From Bacillota bacterium (lineage in GTDB: Bacteria > Bacillota > Clostridia > Ch29): a DNA stretch of 64,000 nt. The stretch's first letter is position 1, and each line of letters opens with the position of its first letter. Of the stretch, positions 8,815-16,625 are shown in pieces. Below the pieces are notes generated by a model. That model saw only the letters and a list, made by a program, of their open reading frames with translations. It ran no database searches and had not been told where the DNA came from. The translations under genes and the position numbers were made by a program. The stretch is from the NCBI GenBank assembly GCA_013540605.1, contig JABVCK010000005.1, forward strand, positions 1-64,000. Direction: 5' to 3'.

Positions 8815-10101
8815 TCACTGTTCCATCATTCGGAGCGCCTCAAGCACCAGATCCCGGCGGTAATTGTACTCGATATCCGGCGGCAAAGTGGGGTCGCCTA
8901 GCGGATGCAGCACACTGTTGCCAGGCAAAATGCGGTTTGAACCGATGCCGGACGCCACATTAGTCAAATTGCAGACCTGCACAATGGGAATGCCGGAGCG
9001 TTCAATTTCTTTGGTCATCACTGCGCCGCAGCGGGTGCTGGTGCCTCAGGTAGAGGTTAGTATAACGGCATCCACCTGATCTTCACGCAGCAGAGCGGCA
9101 ATCTCCTGGCCAAATTTCTTGCAGTTTTCCATGGAGGTCATCACCCCGGCGGTGGTGTAGAAGCGGTCCGCCAGCTTGCCGATCAGCCCTTCCTTTTCCA
9201 GCCTCCGCAGCACGTCCACAGGCACCAGGCGGTTGGGGTTTTCCAGCACAAAGGCATTGTTATAGCCCTGATGCCGCACCTCATAATCCTCTGCGGCCAG
9301 ACTGTCCTTGCCCGTGATGGAATAAACACCGAATTTTTGGGAATTAACGGGCACCATTTGGTCTGGGTTGCCTTTGGGAACCAGGCCGCCGTCACTCACA
9401 AGAGCAACTTTTGCTTTCTTAAGCGGTTTTGTCAATTGGGAAGGCGGTATCAGTTCATGTTGGGGCATGGGCACCTCCGTATTGAAGGGGCGGCCATAAA
9501 ATTTATCCAGTGCCATATTGACCGCCCGCTTGGCCCCGGACACGCTGTAATCCACGGACCTCACCGGCCCAGTGCCCAAATAACCCTCCTCGCTGCCGTA
9601 ACCGATGGGTTCGCTGTCAACCAACTTGAGCGCAAATCTGACGATTTTACTGATATCCTCCCCCATGCGGCGGGCGCTGTTATGGATGCCTATGATATAA
9701 GCCAAGCCGCTATAAAGGTCCACACCGGGATTTTCCGCGTAAAGACCGGTCACGCTGGGAATTTTGAGCTGCTTATAAACAGCCGCGGTCACCGCGCCAC
9801 AAGCTAGCCCGTAACGCCCGGCATTGAAACCCGGCCCTGCGATGAAAAGGTCCGGCTCCGCTTCATTAACCAGTACCACCACCTGCGGCACCACGATTTC
9901 CAGGTTCTCCGCAATATGATTATCGCCGCAGATAACCGTGCGCACCACCTCACCTCGCTCCCCCAAGAGTTGATTGAGCAACTGACCTGGGCCAACCGCT
10001 TCTTCCCGCACGCTGATCCCCACATCTGCCGCCTCTTCGCCGCCGATCTGGGCATAGAACTGATTAATATAATGCACCACCCGCAGCTTCTTCTCTACCA
10101 C
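8815..10101 (-). CDS. grdB: GrdB-like selenoprotein: reductase component B, substrate-specific beta subunit (UGA = selenocysteine)
   Basis: 428 residues if the in-frame UGA at 9046-9048 (codon 352) is read as selenocysteine. Both halves match GrdB/GrdF/GrdH of glycine, sarcosine and betaine reductase: VVHYINQFYAQIGGEEAADV and CGDNHIAEN at the N terminus, and TSTUGTSTRCGAVMTKEIE around the active site. In this family component B binds the amine substrate and passes a carboxymethyl group to the selenol of GrdA. Here the motif is U-x-x-S-x-x-C, whereas I recall U-x-x-C-x-x-C for GrdB. The GTG start has GAAGGAGG eight bases upstream and lies 3 bases after grdE. Base composition is GC-rich compared with birA (33 of 60 G+C in row 9481, against 25 of 60 in row 7561). 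The substrate is unknown. No grdA, grdC or grdD is in the window. Confidence 0.88.
9019..9048 (-). promoter_or_regulatory. UGA selenocysteine codon and bacterial SECIS-like hairpin
   Basis: The UGA at 9048-9046 is followed on the mRNA by CGCTGC-GGC-GCAGTG (9033-9019), a six-pair stem (one G-U) with loop GGC. The loop begins 18 bases after UGA and has G in its first two positions, matching the general bacterial SECIS rule as I know it. Reading continues in frame for 76 codons with clear GrdB similarity. Confidence 0.75.
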
Positions 10102-10104
10102 GGT

Positions 10105-11373
10105 TCAGCCCTCCTTCCGTATTAATTCCGTATCCGTGGTTGGATAAAAATCCCCCAACTCGCTCAAATTTCCGGCCAACAGCAGATTGGTGGACTTGGT
10201 GAAAGGCCCCTGGAGATCCACCCCCAGCAAGGAAGGAATTTCTGAATCCCCGATCAGACGAGCCACCCTGGGAAAGGTAATGGTTTCCACATAAGCGCTG
10301 TGGACCACGGCATCCAGATGGGGATTGACCACGGCCAAAAGATCGCCGGGCTTTTCGCTGGAGACCGTGGGCATGATAGCCACAGCCGCAATCCCCAACT
10401 CCGCGCATTTTTCACAGATCATGGCCTGCTCCAATTGCAGATGGTGCATGCCGCATTTATTGGTGATAACAATATCTGCTTGGAGGTGGTTTTTGGCCAG
10501 GTCCACGGCCACCATGGTACAGACATCCTTATTTTTGGTCACGGTCTGGCCATTATTGAGCACCACACCGGCAAAATCCAAATCCAGCCCATGGCGGCTG
10601 TATAACTCATAGATCACAGTATCATTCTGAATATAATAAGTGAAATAAAAGTAGCGGTAGATGAAAGCACCGTCCAGCAAATCATTGGGATGCACCAAAA
10701 GGGGCAGTATGCCTTGGCCGCTGATTCCGTAATAGAAGAATTGCATGGTATCAAAAGCGGCCAGGTGGTTAGTGATATAAGCCACCCGCGGCAAACGGCT
10801 GCCATCCGCCGCAGGAGGGACTGGCGTCAGCTCGTAAATCTTGCTTTCGCTGGGCACGGTTTCAATTGCCAACCGGGCCAAACAGACACAGGCGGTCAGC
10901 GCAGCTTGTTTGAGTGCCTTACAGTAGGCCACATCGTCAATCCCCGCCACGGGACTGGCGTTGATCACCACATGATAATGACGGGAAAAGTGGCTGACCT
11001 CCGCCGCCGGCCCGGACATATCCAGAATATACTTCAAATTGGCCTTCAAGGGGTAAAGCTCCGTCACCACCACCCCGCGCAGAGCCACGGTGCGCCCCTC
11101 GCCCGCCGGCTTGACATTCCCCCAGATGCCGGGGAAAGAAGCCTCCGGCTCATCCGCCTTGACTCGCGGCTGGGTGATATCATGCACTCCCAGGAGGCGT
11201 ACATCCTCGCCAGGGGCCACCAGCTCAATTTGCAGGGAAGAAAACATGTCGCTTTGCATCTTATCCAGCAGCTCTTGTTTATCGATATACAGTGCTCCAT
11301 TTTCCAGATAACTCTTTTCCGCAAATGCCACACTTTTGATCTCCACAAAATCTATCTGTAACCTTTTGCCCAT
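10105..11373 (-). CDS. grdE: GrdE-like proprotein: reductase component B, alpha/gamma subunits
   Basis: 422 residues from an ATG preceded by AAGGAGGGTGGGG. It is similar to GrdE/GrdG/GrdI proproteins: the C-terminal domain has a VVLNNG...AVDLAKNHLQADIVI segment and VETITFPRVARLIGD. In known GrdE a cysteine near residue 242 is cleaved to give a pyruvoyl group. Here the corresponding stretch (about 234-250) reads DGAFIYRYFYFTYYIQND and has no cysteine. Other Cys residues (285, 307) lie outside that site. This points to a divergent or differently processed subunit. The DNA is strikingly GC-rich (42 of 60 in row 11041), suggesting recent transfer. It overlaps nothing and is followed 3 bases later by grdB. 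Confidence 0.82.
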   Translation of the reverse strand: MGKRLQIDFVEIKSVAFAEKSYLENGALYIDKQELLDKMQSDMFSSLQIELVAPGEDVRLLGVHDITQPRVKADEPEASFPGIWGNVKPAGEGRTVALRGVVVTELYPLKANLKYILDMSGPAAEVSHFSRHYHVVINASPVAGIDDVAYCKALKQAALTACVCLARLAIETVPSESKIYELTPVPPAADGSRLPRVAYITNHLAAFDTMQFFYYGISGQGILPLLVHPNDLLDGAFIYRYFYFTYYIQNDTVIYELYSRHGLDLDFAGVVLNNGQTVTKNKDVCTMVAVDLAKNHLQADIVITNKCGMHHLQLEQAMICEKCAELGIAAVAIMPTVSSEKPGDLLAVVNPHLDAVVHSAYVETITFPRVARLIGDSEIPSLLGVDLQGPFTKSTNLLLAGNLSELGDFYPTTDTELIRKEG

Positions 11374-11638
11374 AACCCCACCCTCCTTATGTTGAAAACA
11401 AATATACACTCCGCTTGTTCATTTAGATTATTAATACATTATGAATCAAGGCAACGGCAGCATCTACCGTCATCACATTATCTAACAGTGTTTGACAAGA
11501 CAACGAATTCTTTCCTGATAGTTCATTGTAACATGCCACCATATTCCGTGTGTATCAAATTTATAAAGAACTATATTAAAATTGTTGCGCTATTGCAACT
11601 AATTACAAATAGCTGTTGCAATAGCGCAACACATTCTA
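11374..11638 (-). other. Spacer between symporter and grdE
   Basis: A 265-base AT-rich leader region with the large inverted repeat at 11584-11630 and no gene. I looked for a -24/-12 promoter for grdE on the minus strand and found none with correct spacing. TTGTCT with GATAAT 15 bases downstream (about 11480-11505) is only a weak sigmaA candidate. grdE may be read from its own weak promoter or by read-through from the symporter gene. Confidence 0.4.
11584..11630. promoter_or_regulatory. Paired TTGC-N6-GCAA palindromes (activator sites or stem-loop)
   Basis: GTTGCGCTATTGCAAC (11584-11599) and its exact reverse complement GTTGCAATAGCGCAAC (11615-11630) are separated by 15 bases. Each is itself a TTGC-N6-GCAA dyad and their centres are 31 bp apart, about three helical turns, as expected for tandem sites of a sigma54 activator. 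They lie about 210-257 bp upstream of the grdE start. Folded as RNA they would form a 16-bp stem after the symporter stop, but only a short T-run (AATTTT) follows. The same dyad occurs before the activator gene at 16370. Confidence 0.6.
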
Positions 11639-13099
11639 TTAGTTAGGTACCTCGAACTTCTTGCCGAATTTTTCTTCATATCCTGGCGTGAGGAAAAATG
11701 GTGCTCTTTTATCAAGCAAAGTTAAAAGAAATACGATAGAACAGGTAATCAAGTGCAGGTAAAGCACATGCGGTAAAACAGTCGAGAACCAAGGCACCAG
11801 AAACCAAACCGTAGATGTTACGCAACTACAGCCGATTAACGCCGCGCCAGTACTCTTTCTAGCCAGCTTGGGGAAATACCATGAGATGATAAGCACGAAG
11901 AAATAACCGACGCTAAGTGCCAAACCAACCGTTACAATGGTCAAAATCGTGCGCTGATACATGGCAAAATAGAATACCAGTAAAGAACAGATTACGATGG
12001 TGATTCTTGAAGCAAAGACCTCTTTTTTAGGACTCATATTCATTTTGAATACTGGTTTCAGGATGTCATTTAAAATCAATGTAGAGTTGGAAACGATCAT
12101 CGTAGAGGCGGTTGAAATGATCGCTGCCCACATGCCCGCCAATACCAAACCAGTTATCAGGCCGGAGAACGATGTAGCCACTTTGGGCAGCGCGGTAGCT
12201 GTTTCCTCCAGACCTGGGAACATAACCGCAGCGACCATACCGATAATAGCGGTGCAGATGGCAATCGGCAAAAGTAGCGCGCCGCCGATCAAATAACCGT
12301 TGCGGGCGGTTTTGGTATCCTTGGCGGATAAAATCATTTGAATGGCCGACTGGGATGTCGGAATATTTACAACAAATAGTAATAGGTAGGCAATAATACC
12401 ACCTATGCCGTAATTACCTATGGGGCTGAAGTAGTGCGCCGGCAGTGTATCGGTTAAAACAGACCAGCCGCCAATATGACTGACAGACATTACGGCGCAA
12501 GCAATTACAGAAACATAGATAATACCGATATTGATCAGATTGGTAATACCTGCGCTCATCATACCGCCTGCTAGGCAAATGATAGTAAAGATAATCATCG
12601 AAACAAAGATACCACTGGTAAAACTAAAGTACTCAGGTAACAGCGTGCTGAGAATAGAACCACCGCCAACAAATTGCGCAACCATCAGTGTGAAATTCAT
12701 AAACAACTGGCCGACCGAAGCAATGATCCGTGTTCCCTCACCATAATAATCACCGTAAATTTGAGAAATGGTCATTATACCGGATGAACGGAATTTTTTT
12801 GCAAACACAGTACCGGTAAAAGCCAGGCCTAACACAAATGCGTATCCATACCAACCGCCGGAAAAGCCAAGATTATACGACCGTTGCGCAATACCCGTCG
12901 TGGTATTCGCACCGATTGCAAATCCGATAGTCGTCACCGATACCAACAAAGTACCGAAGCTACGGCCAGCCAGCAAATACCCGCTGGCGCCACCCTCATT
13001 CGATTTCTTTTCCTGATATCTTCTGGCATAGAAGGACGCAATGACCAAAGCTATGCAGAAGATAACAATAACTAACAATGCTATAACATTATCACTCAT
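11639..13099 (-). CDS. Sodium:solute symporter (SSS family)
   Basis: Integral membrane Na+-coupled importer with about 13 hydrophobic segments over 486 residues, the normal size for the SSS (2.A.21) family. The ATG chosen has GAAGGGAG upstream; an earlier codon eight residues before lacks this. Family-like segments are GYLLAGRSFGTLLVSVTTIGF (first helices) and MWAAIISTASTMIVSNSTLI in the middle. The gene has a near-perfect sigma54 promoter about 80 bases upstream and lies between the grdEB pair and the divergent amidohydrolase. It probably brings in the substrate of that pathway; the substrate is not deducible. Confidence 0.88.
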   Translation of the reverse strand: MSDNVIALLVIVIFCIALVIASFYARRYQEKKSNEGGASGYLLAGRSFGTLLVSVTTIGFAIGANTTTGIAQRSYNLGFSGGWYGYAFVLGLAFTGTVFAKKFRSSGIMTISQIYGDYYGEGTRIIASVGQLFMNFTLMVAQFVGGGSILSTLLPEYFSFTSGIFVSMIIFTIICLAGGMMSAGITNLINIGIIYVSVIACAVMSVSHIGGWSVLTDTLPAHYFSPIGNYGIGGIIAYLLLFVVNIPTSQSAIQMILSAKDTKTARNGYLIGGALLLPIAICTAIIGMVAAVMFPGLEETATALPKVATSFSGLITGLVLAGMWAAIISTASTMIVSNSTLILNDILKPVFKMNMSPKKEVFASRITIVICSLLVFYFAMYQRTILTIVTVGLALSVGYFFVLIISWYFPKLARKSTGAALIGCSCVTSTVWFLVPWFSTVLPHVLYLHLITCSIVFLLTLLDKRAPFFLTPGYEEKFGKKFEVPN

Positions 13100-13189
13100 A
13101 CTTAATCTCCCTTCTTCATTCAATTTAGTCGCTTTTGAGACACACTTAACTTATTGTGTTGTTGCTCCCCAATTCCCACGATTATTATA

Positions 13190-13205
13190 AGCAAGAATTG
13201 CGCCA
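13190..13205 (-). promoter_or_regulatory. sigma54 (-24/-12) promoter of the symporter gene
   Basis: The minus strand reads TGGCGCAATTCTTGCT: TGGC and TTGC elements with exactly the required GG-to-GC spacing. The start point would be near 13179, about 80 bases before the symporter ATG at 13099. Confidence 0.8.
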
Positions 13206-13280
13206 GAATTTCAAGAACAGTTATTTTAGCTTTATTAACTACATAATTTTACATTGTTAGGATGTTTTTATATCAATACA

Positions 13281-13296
13281 TGGCATAAAAATTGCT
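13281..13296 (+). promoter_or_regulatory. sigma54 (-24/-12) promoter facing the amidohydrolase
   Basis: TGGCATAAAAATTGCT has TGGCA and TTGCT with the canonical spacing. Transcription would start near 13307 and reach the amidohydrolase ATG after about 297 bases of leader containing two hairpins. It is divergent from, and 75 bp away from, the symporter promoter, so one activator could serve both. Confidence 0.75.
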
Positions 13297-13376
13297 AAGT
13301 AAATAAACAAGATGCTTTTAATTATTCGGTAAGCATTAGCATCTTTTCCCCAATTCCCGCATTCCGCAAAATACTG

Positions 13377-13399
13377 TACACATGCAAAAAACATGTGTA
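13377..13399. repeat. Inverted repeat in the amidohydrolase leader
   Basis: TACACATG and CATGTGTA are perfect 8-bp arms around a 7-base A-rich loop. It lies about 75 bases downstream of the plus-strand sigma54 start. It could be a protein-binding site or an RNA hairpin; no T-tract follows, so it is not a terminator. Confidence 0.45.
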
Positions 13400-13603
13400 A
13401 TCATAAGGAGGGATGTTAAACCATATTTGCCATAAGTCACATTTTGTTATTTAGTTATTAGTAGTTTGCATATTAGTTCTACAATGTTAAATTTCCAGTA
13501 ACCTTACATCACCAATACAATAGACCTTGAGCCTAAGTAAAATATATATCAAGGGGGCAATAATTGTGAACCAAAATATAATGTTGAAAGGAGTACTACA
13601 ATA

Positions 13604-14698
13604 ATGATAAAACATGATATTTTCACCGTTGCTGCTATTCAAAATGAGATTATCTGTGTCCAAGAACGTTCGGATATACAAAAGAACCTTAAGCGCCTTT
13701 TGGAATTGATTGACTGTGTGCCGCAAACCCAGGTTGCTGCCCGCGAACACTATGAGGGAAGTTGGGCTCCTGTTAAATTGATCTCCACGCCCGAATTTGT
13801 AATCCAGGGTCACGAAGGATCGTGGCCATATAGGCACTATATCGATAATGTACTAATTGAGATCCCGGGACCGGAAATTGACCAGATCGCCCAAAAATGC
13901 AAAGAGTACGGTATATACTTCGCCGGTTGTGCGTTGGAACGTGACGAGTGGATCAAGGACGGCTATTTCTGGAATACCCATTTCATAATCGATCCCAACG
14001 GTAAAATCATTCACAAATATCGTAAGATGACCGTTGCTATCCATTATGAGTTAGCAATCAGCCCACATGATGTGAAAGACAAATATGCAGAGGCCATGGG
14101 CGGCGACAAGCTCTCCACATGGTTCCCGGTAGCGGATACGGAAATCGGCAAGATAGGTACCATAACTTGCATGGACGGACACTTCCCCGAGACCGCCAGA
14201 GCGCTGGGCATTCAAGGTGCGGAAATCATACTGCACCCACTCCTCACCGTCCCTAACATGAGCAAACCTGCTGATATCTGGCAGTGCATGAACCGCATGC
14301 GTGCTTGGGAAAACGTATGTTATGTAATTGGCGCTTCCTGGGGTGAAATCCATGCCAAACGACAAAAGACTTTCGCACCGGGTCAATCGATGATTGTAGA
14401 CTACAACGGTATTGTAATCGCGCAGGCAGATTATGCCGGCGAGGCCATTATCACCGCAACCGTCAACTTGGAAGAACTGCGCAGACGCCGAATGGATCCC
14501 TCCAGAAACTTCCCCACCCAGTTGCGTACTGACATCTACCGCCAAATATATGATAAGGAAATTTACGCACCGAACATGTTTGCGGAGCATTCTCCAGAAC
14601 AACGCAGTGAGCGTGACTCTCTTGCAGGCGTCAAACAATTCATTAATGAAGGTATTTATCGGCTGCCGGAAAAGAAACCGGATTGGTATAAGGGATAA
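13604..14698 (+). CDS. Nitrilase-superfamily amidohydrolase
   Basis: 364 residues with the Glu-Lys-Cys catalytic arrangement of carbon-nitrogen hydrolases: TPEFVIQG (Glu), IIHKYRKM (Lys) and TITCMDGHFPE (Cys). It resembles the larger aliphatic-amidase-like branch more than the short omega-amidase type, but substrate class cannot be fixed. GAAAGGAG precedes the ATG by about 10 bases. It is the only plus-strand gene of the island and is divergent from the symporter, with its own sigma54 promoter, so it probably releases ammonia from an imported amide, ureide or nitrile, perhaps giving the amine acid used by GrdEB. That pathway link is inference. Confidence 0.85.
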   Translation: MIKHDIFTVAAIQNEIICVQERSDIQKNLKRLLELIDCVPQTQVAAREHYEGSWAPVKLISTPEFVIQGHEGSWPYRHYIDNVLIEIPGPEIDQIAQKCKEYGIYFAGCALERDEWIKDGYFWNTHFIIDPNGKIIHKYRKMTVAIHYELAISPHDVKDKYAEAMGGDKLSTWFPVADTEIGKIGTITCMDGHFPETARALGIQGAEIILHPLLTVPNMSKPADIWQCMNRMRAWENVCYVIGASWGEIHAKRQKTFAPGQSMIVDYNGIVIAQADYAGEAIITATVNLEELRRRRMDPSRNFPTQLRTDIYRQIYDKEIYAPNMFAEHSPEQRSERDSLAGVKQFINEGIYRLPEKKPDWYKG

Positions 14699-14727
14699 TC
14701 CCATCATTCTGATAAAGAAGAGAGCTC

Positions 14728-14763
14728 AAACAGCGGCAAGGGAAAACCTTTGCCGCTGTTTTA
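14728..14763 (+). terminator. Intrinsic terminator after the amidohydrolase
   Basis: ACAGCGGCAAGG and CCTTTGCCGCTGT pair around an AAAA loop and are followed by TTTTAT. It lies 30 bases after the amidohydrolase stop and may also serve the convergent activator gene, since the stem is preceded by A residues. Confidence 0.85.
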
Positions 14764-14810
14764 TACATTCACTCGATTAAGCATAGAATTGTCAGTGTGA
14801 GGCGTTGCGC

Positions 14811-16310
14811 TTATTTATTTTCTACCGTAATACCATATTGCTTTACTTTTCGGGATATTGTGGATGGATTAACCTTAAGCATGGCAGCCGCTTTGCGAAT
14901 GCTGCTCGTGTTTTTGATCGCTGACTCAATCAAAAATTTTTCGTAAGCGTTCATGGCAGCCTGCAACCCTTCGTTATCGCTCATCTGTTCCACATCCAGA
15001 TCCGCTTGATTTATACCCAAAAAGGTATATAAATCACTGCCAGATAAAAATGGGTTCTCGGAACAAATAACCATGTACTCAATGGCATTCTCCAATTCCC
15101 GTATATTGCCCGGCCAATCGTAGCTAAGCAGTGCGTGCAGAAAACTGGCGGACATATGCATCTCTCGTTTATGTTTCTCACAGAACTTATCAAAAAAGAT
15201 AGCAGCCAATTTGGGTATATCGCCTTTTCTTTTTCTTAGCGGCGGCACATGGATCGGCACCACATTAAGGCGATAGTATAGGTCTTCCCTGAAAGTGCCT
15301 TGAGAGATTCGCTCCTGTAACGGTGCGTTGGTAGCAGCAATCACCCGTACATCCAGCTGTATGGTCTTGGTGTCGCCAATGCGCAACACCTCTTTGTTTT
15401 GCAGTACCCGCAATAATTTTGTTTGTGTTTCATAGCTGATATCACCAATTTCATCCAGTAATATGGTACCGCCATTGGCCAACTCAAATAGACCCGCCTT
15501 ACCTTTGGGATTGGCGCCTGTAAAAGCCCCGCCTTTATACCCAAACAGCTCCGACTCCAGCAGATTCGCCGGTATGGAGGCGCAATTCACCTTTATATAG
15601 GGTTTGCCTACACGCCTGCTATTGTGATAGATATCGTCTGCAATAACCTCTTTTCCTACTCCTGATTCCCCACATATTAATATAGTGGCATCTGTTTTAG
15701 CAGCATTTTTGACTACCTTATAGACTTCCGCCATTTCTTTAGTAGTGCTGGTGTAAAGGGTATTGGCTCCGATGGTCTTATTATCATTGATAACGATGCT
15801 GGCGCCATATCTCCCTTCATCAGTAAAGCTTTGGTAAAAACGGCGCATCAATGGAGGGTTGTACATATTAATAATAATATGCTTGATCTTTCCGTTCTCC
15901 CAAATGGGATAAGCGACAATATAAAAATATGAAACCTGGCCGTCTTCCTGCCGGACATAGCCAGAACGGCTTATTTTTGAATGCAGCTTCAGTTGCGCCC
16001 TCCCATCCGGAACCTTTTCCTGAGAAAGCTGTTCCAGCATCATCTCATAAAATGTGCGGCCGTAGAAATTCGGTGTGCCAATTTGACTTTTAATAAAACT
16101 GGGATCGTAAAAATTGAAAATGCCATCTTTAGCCAGTTGATAGATTGAGCGTCCAAGCAACTGAGAATGTGGTATGCCAGTAATCTCGGAATATGCTTCA
16201 TTGATATATACTATCTGTCCATCCGCATCCAAAATACAGATGCCTGTATTCAGGTTTTCTAGAACCGCCATATAATCCACATCTTGACAGGTAGTTTTAA
16301 TCTCAGGCAT
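14811..16310 (-). CDS. PAS-containing sigma54-dependent transcriptional activator of the island
   Basis: 499 residues from an ATG with AAGGAG ten bases upstream. An N-terminal PAS sensor (about 15-130, [24 protein letters not shown]) is followed by an AAA+ domain with Walker A GESGVGKE, the sigma54-contacting GAFTGA loop (in [14 protein letters not shown]), Walker [12 protein letters not shown] and the R-finger region [15 protein letters not shown] Fis-type helix-turn-helix lies at the C terminus ([24 protein letters not shown]). It should drive the two sigma54 promoters at 13190 and 13281 when its PAS domain senses a ligand. A TTGC-N6-GCAA dyad lies upstream of its own gene. Confidence 0.93.
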   Translation of the reverse strand: MPEIKTTCQDVDYMAVLENLNTGICILDADGQIVYINEAYSEITGIPHSQLLGRSIYQLAKDGIFNFYDPSFIKSQIGTPNFYGRTFYEMMLEQLSQEKVPDGRAQLKLHSKISRSGYVRQEDGQVSYFYIVAYPIWENGKIKHIIINMYNPPLMRRFYQSFTDEGRYGASIVINDNKTIGANTLYTSTTKEMAEVYKVVKNAAKTDATILICGESGVGKEVIADDIYHNSRRVGKPYIKVNCASIPANLLESELFGYKGGAFTGANPKGKAGLFELANGGTILLDEIGDISYETQTKLLRVLQNKEVLRIGDTKTIQLDVRVIAATNAPLQERISQGTFREDLYYRLNVVPIHVPPLRKRKGDIPKLAAIFFDKFCEKHKREMHMSASFLHALLSYDWPGNIRELENAIEYMVICSENPFLSGSDLYTFLGINQADLDVEQMSDNEGLQAAMNAYEKFLIESAIKNTSSIRKAAAMLKVNPSTISRKVKQYGITVENK

Positions 16311-16517
16311 GACAACTATTCTCCTTCTGTATACAATGATGCTATATAACAACGAAATTCAATGCTTTATTGCCAACCTGCAACACCACTTTATCTATAA
16401 TATACTGAAAATAATATGATTAATCAAGTCTTTTCCCGTGGCAAAGGTCGGGTAAAAGACGAAACCATGCTAATCTTTGCGTGCATGAATCTAAAGAAGA
16501 TGTTAAATTGTAAATAT
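16311..16517 (-). other. Leader of the sigma54 activator gene
   Basis: About 200 bases between the activator start and the tandem terminators of mmdB. It is AT-rich with no gene. The only element recognised is the TTGC-N6-GCAA dyad at 16370-16383. No strong promoter was identified by eye. Confidence 0.4.
16370..16383. promoter_or_regulatory. TTGC-N6-GCAA dyad upstream of the activator gene
   Basis: TTGCCAACCTGCAA repeats the half-sites and the six-base spacing found twice at 11584-11630. Its position 60 bases before the activator start suggests autoregulation. Only three copies were found by eye, all within the island. Confidence 0.5.
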
Positions 16518-16557
16518 AAAAAAGCAGCATAAGAGCAGTTTATAGCTCTATTCTGCG
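16518..16557 (-). terminator. Second terminator downstream of mmdB
   Basis: On the minus strand GCAG-A-ATA-GAGC pairs with GCTC-TTAT-GCTGC and is followed by TTTTTT. Together with the terminator at 16586-16618 it insulates the island from the propionate operon. Confidence 0.75.
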
Positions 16558-16585
16558 CTAGATTATCTGAAAGTAGGCCTGAATA

Positions 16586-16618
16586 TTAAAAACGGGCGAT
16601 GTACCACCATCACCCGTT
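16586..16618 (-). terminator. Terminator of the methylmalonyl-CoA decarboxylase operon
   Basis: ACGGGTGATG and CATCGCCCGT (minus strand) form a 10-bp stem with one G-U pair, followed by TTTTTAATA. It starts 8 bases after the mmdB stop. Confidence 0.85.
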
Positions 16619-16625
16619 CGTGCTA

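Larger units (their letters stand above)
13100..13603. other. Divergent control region between symporter and amidohydrolase
   Basis: 504 bases without a gene. It contains two divergent -24/-12 promoters (13190-13205 minus, 13281-13296 plus), hairpins at 13309-13345 (AAGATGC/GCATCTT) and 13377-13399, and an 11-base direct repeat CCCCAATTCCC at 13167-13177 and 13348-13358. A 13-codon frame at 13413 has AAGGAGGG almost touching its ATG and is not called. The plus-strand transcript would have a leader of nearly 300 nt. Confidence 0.6.

Noticed and set aside
8553-8963. Plus-strand open frame of 136 codons
   Set aside because: It crosses the hairpin block and the end of grdB antisense, has no ribosome site and its second half is the complement of a real gene.
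9046-9048. Premature stop making grdB a pseudogene
   Set aside because: Similarity to GrdB continues in the same frame after UGA, the codon falls exactly at the known selenocysteine position and a SECIS-like hairpin follows.
11523-11538. sigma54 promoter for grdE (TGGCATGTTACAATGA, minus)
   Set aside because: The -24 half fits but the -12 element reads AATG instead of TTGC, so it does not meet the consensus.
11584-11630. Simple terminator of the symporter gene
   Set aside because: The stem is perfect but only four T residues follow after two A residues. The internal dyads and 31-bp phasing fit protein sites better, though termination is not excluded.
13413-13454. Leader peptide frame (13 codons) in the amidohydrolase leader
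   Set aside because: AAGGAGGG nearly touches the ATG, too close for normal initiation, and nothing else supports it.
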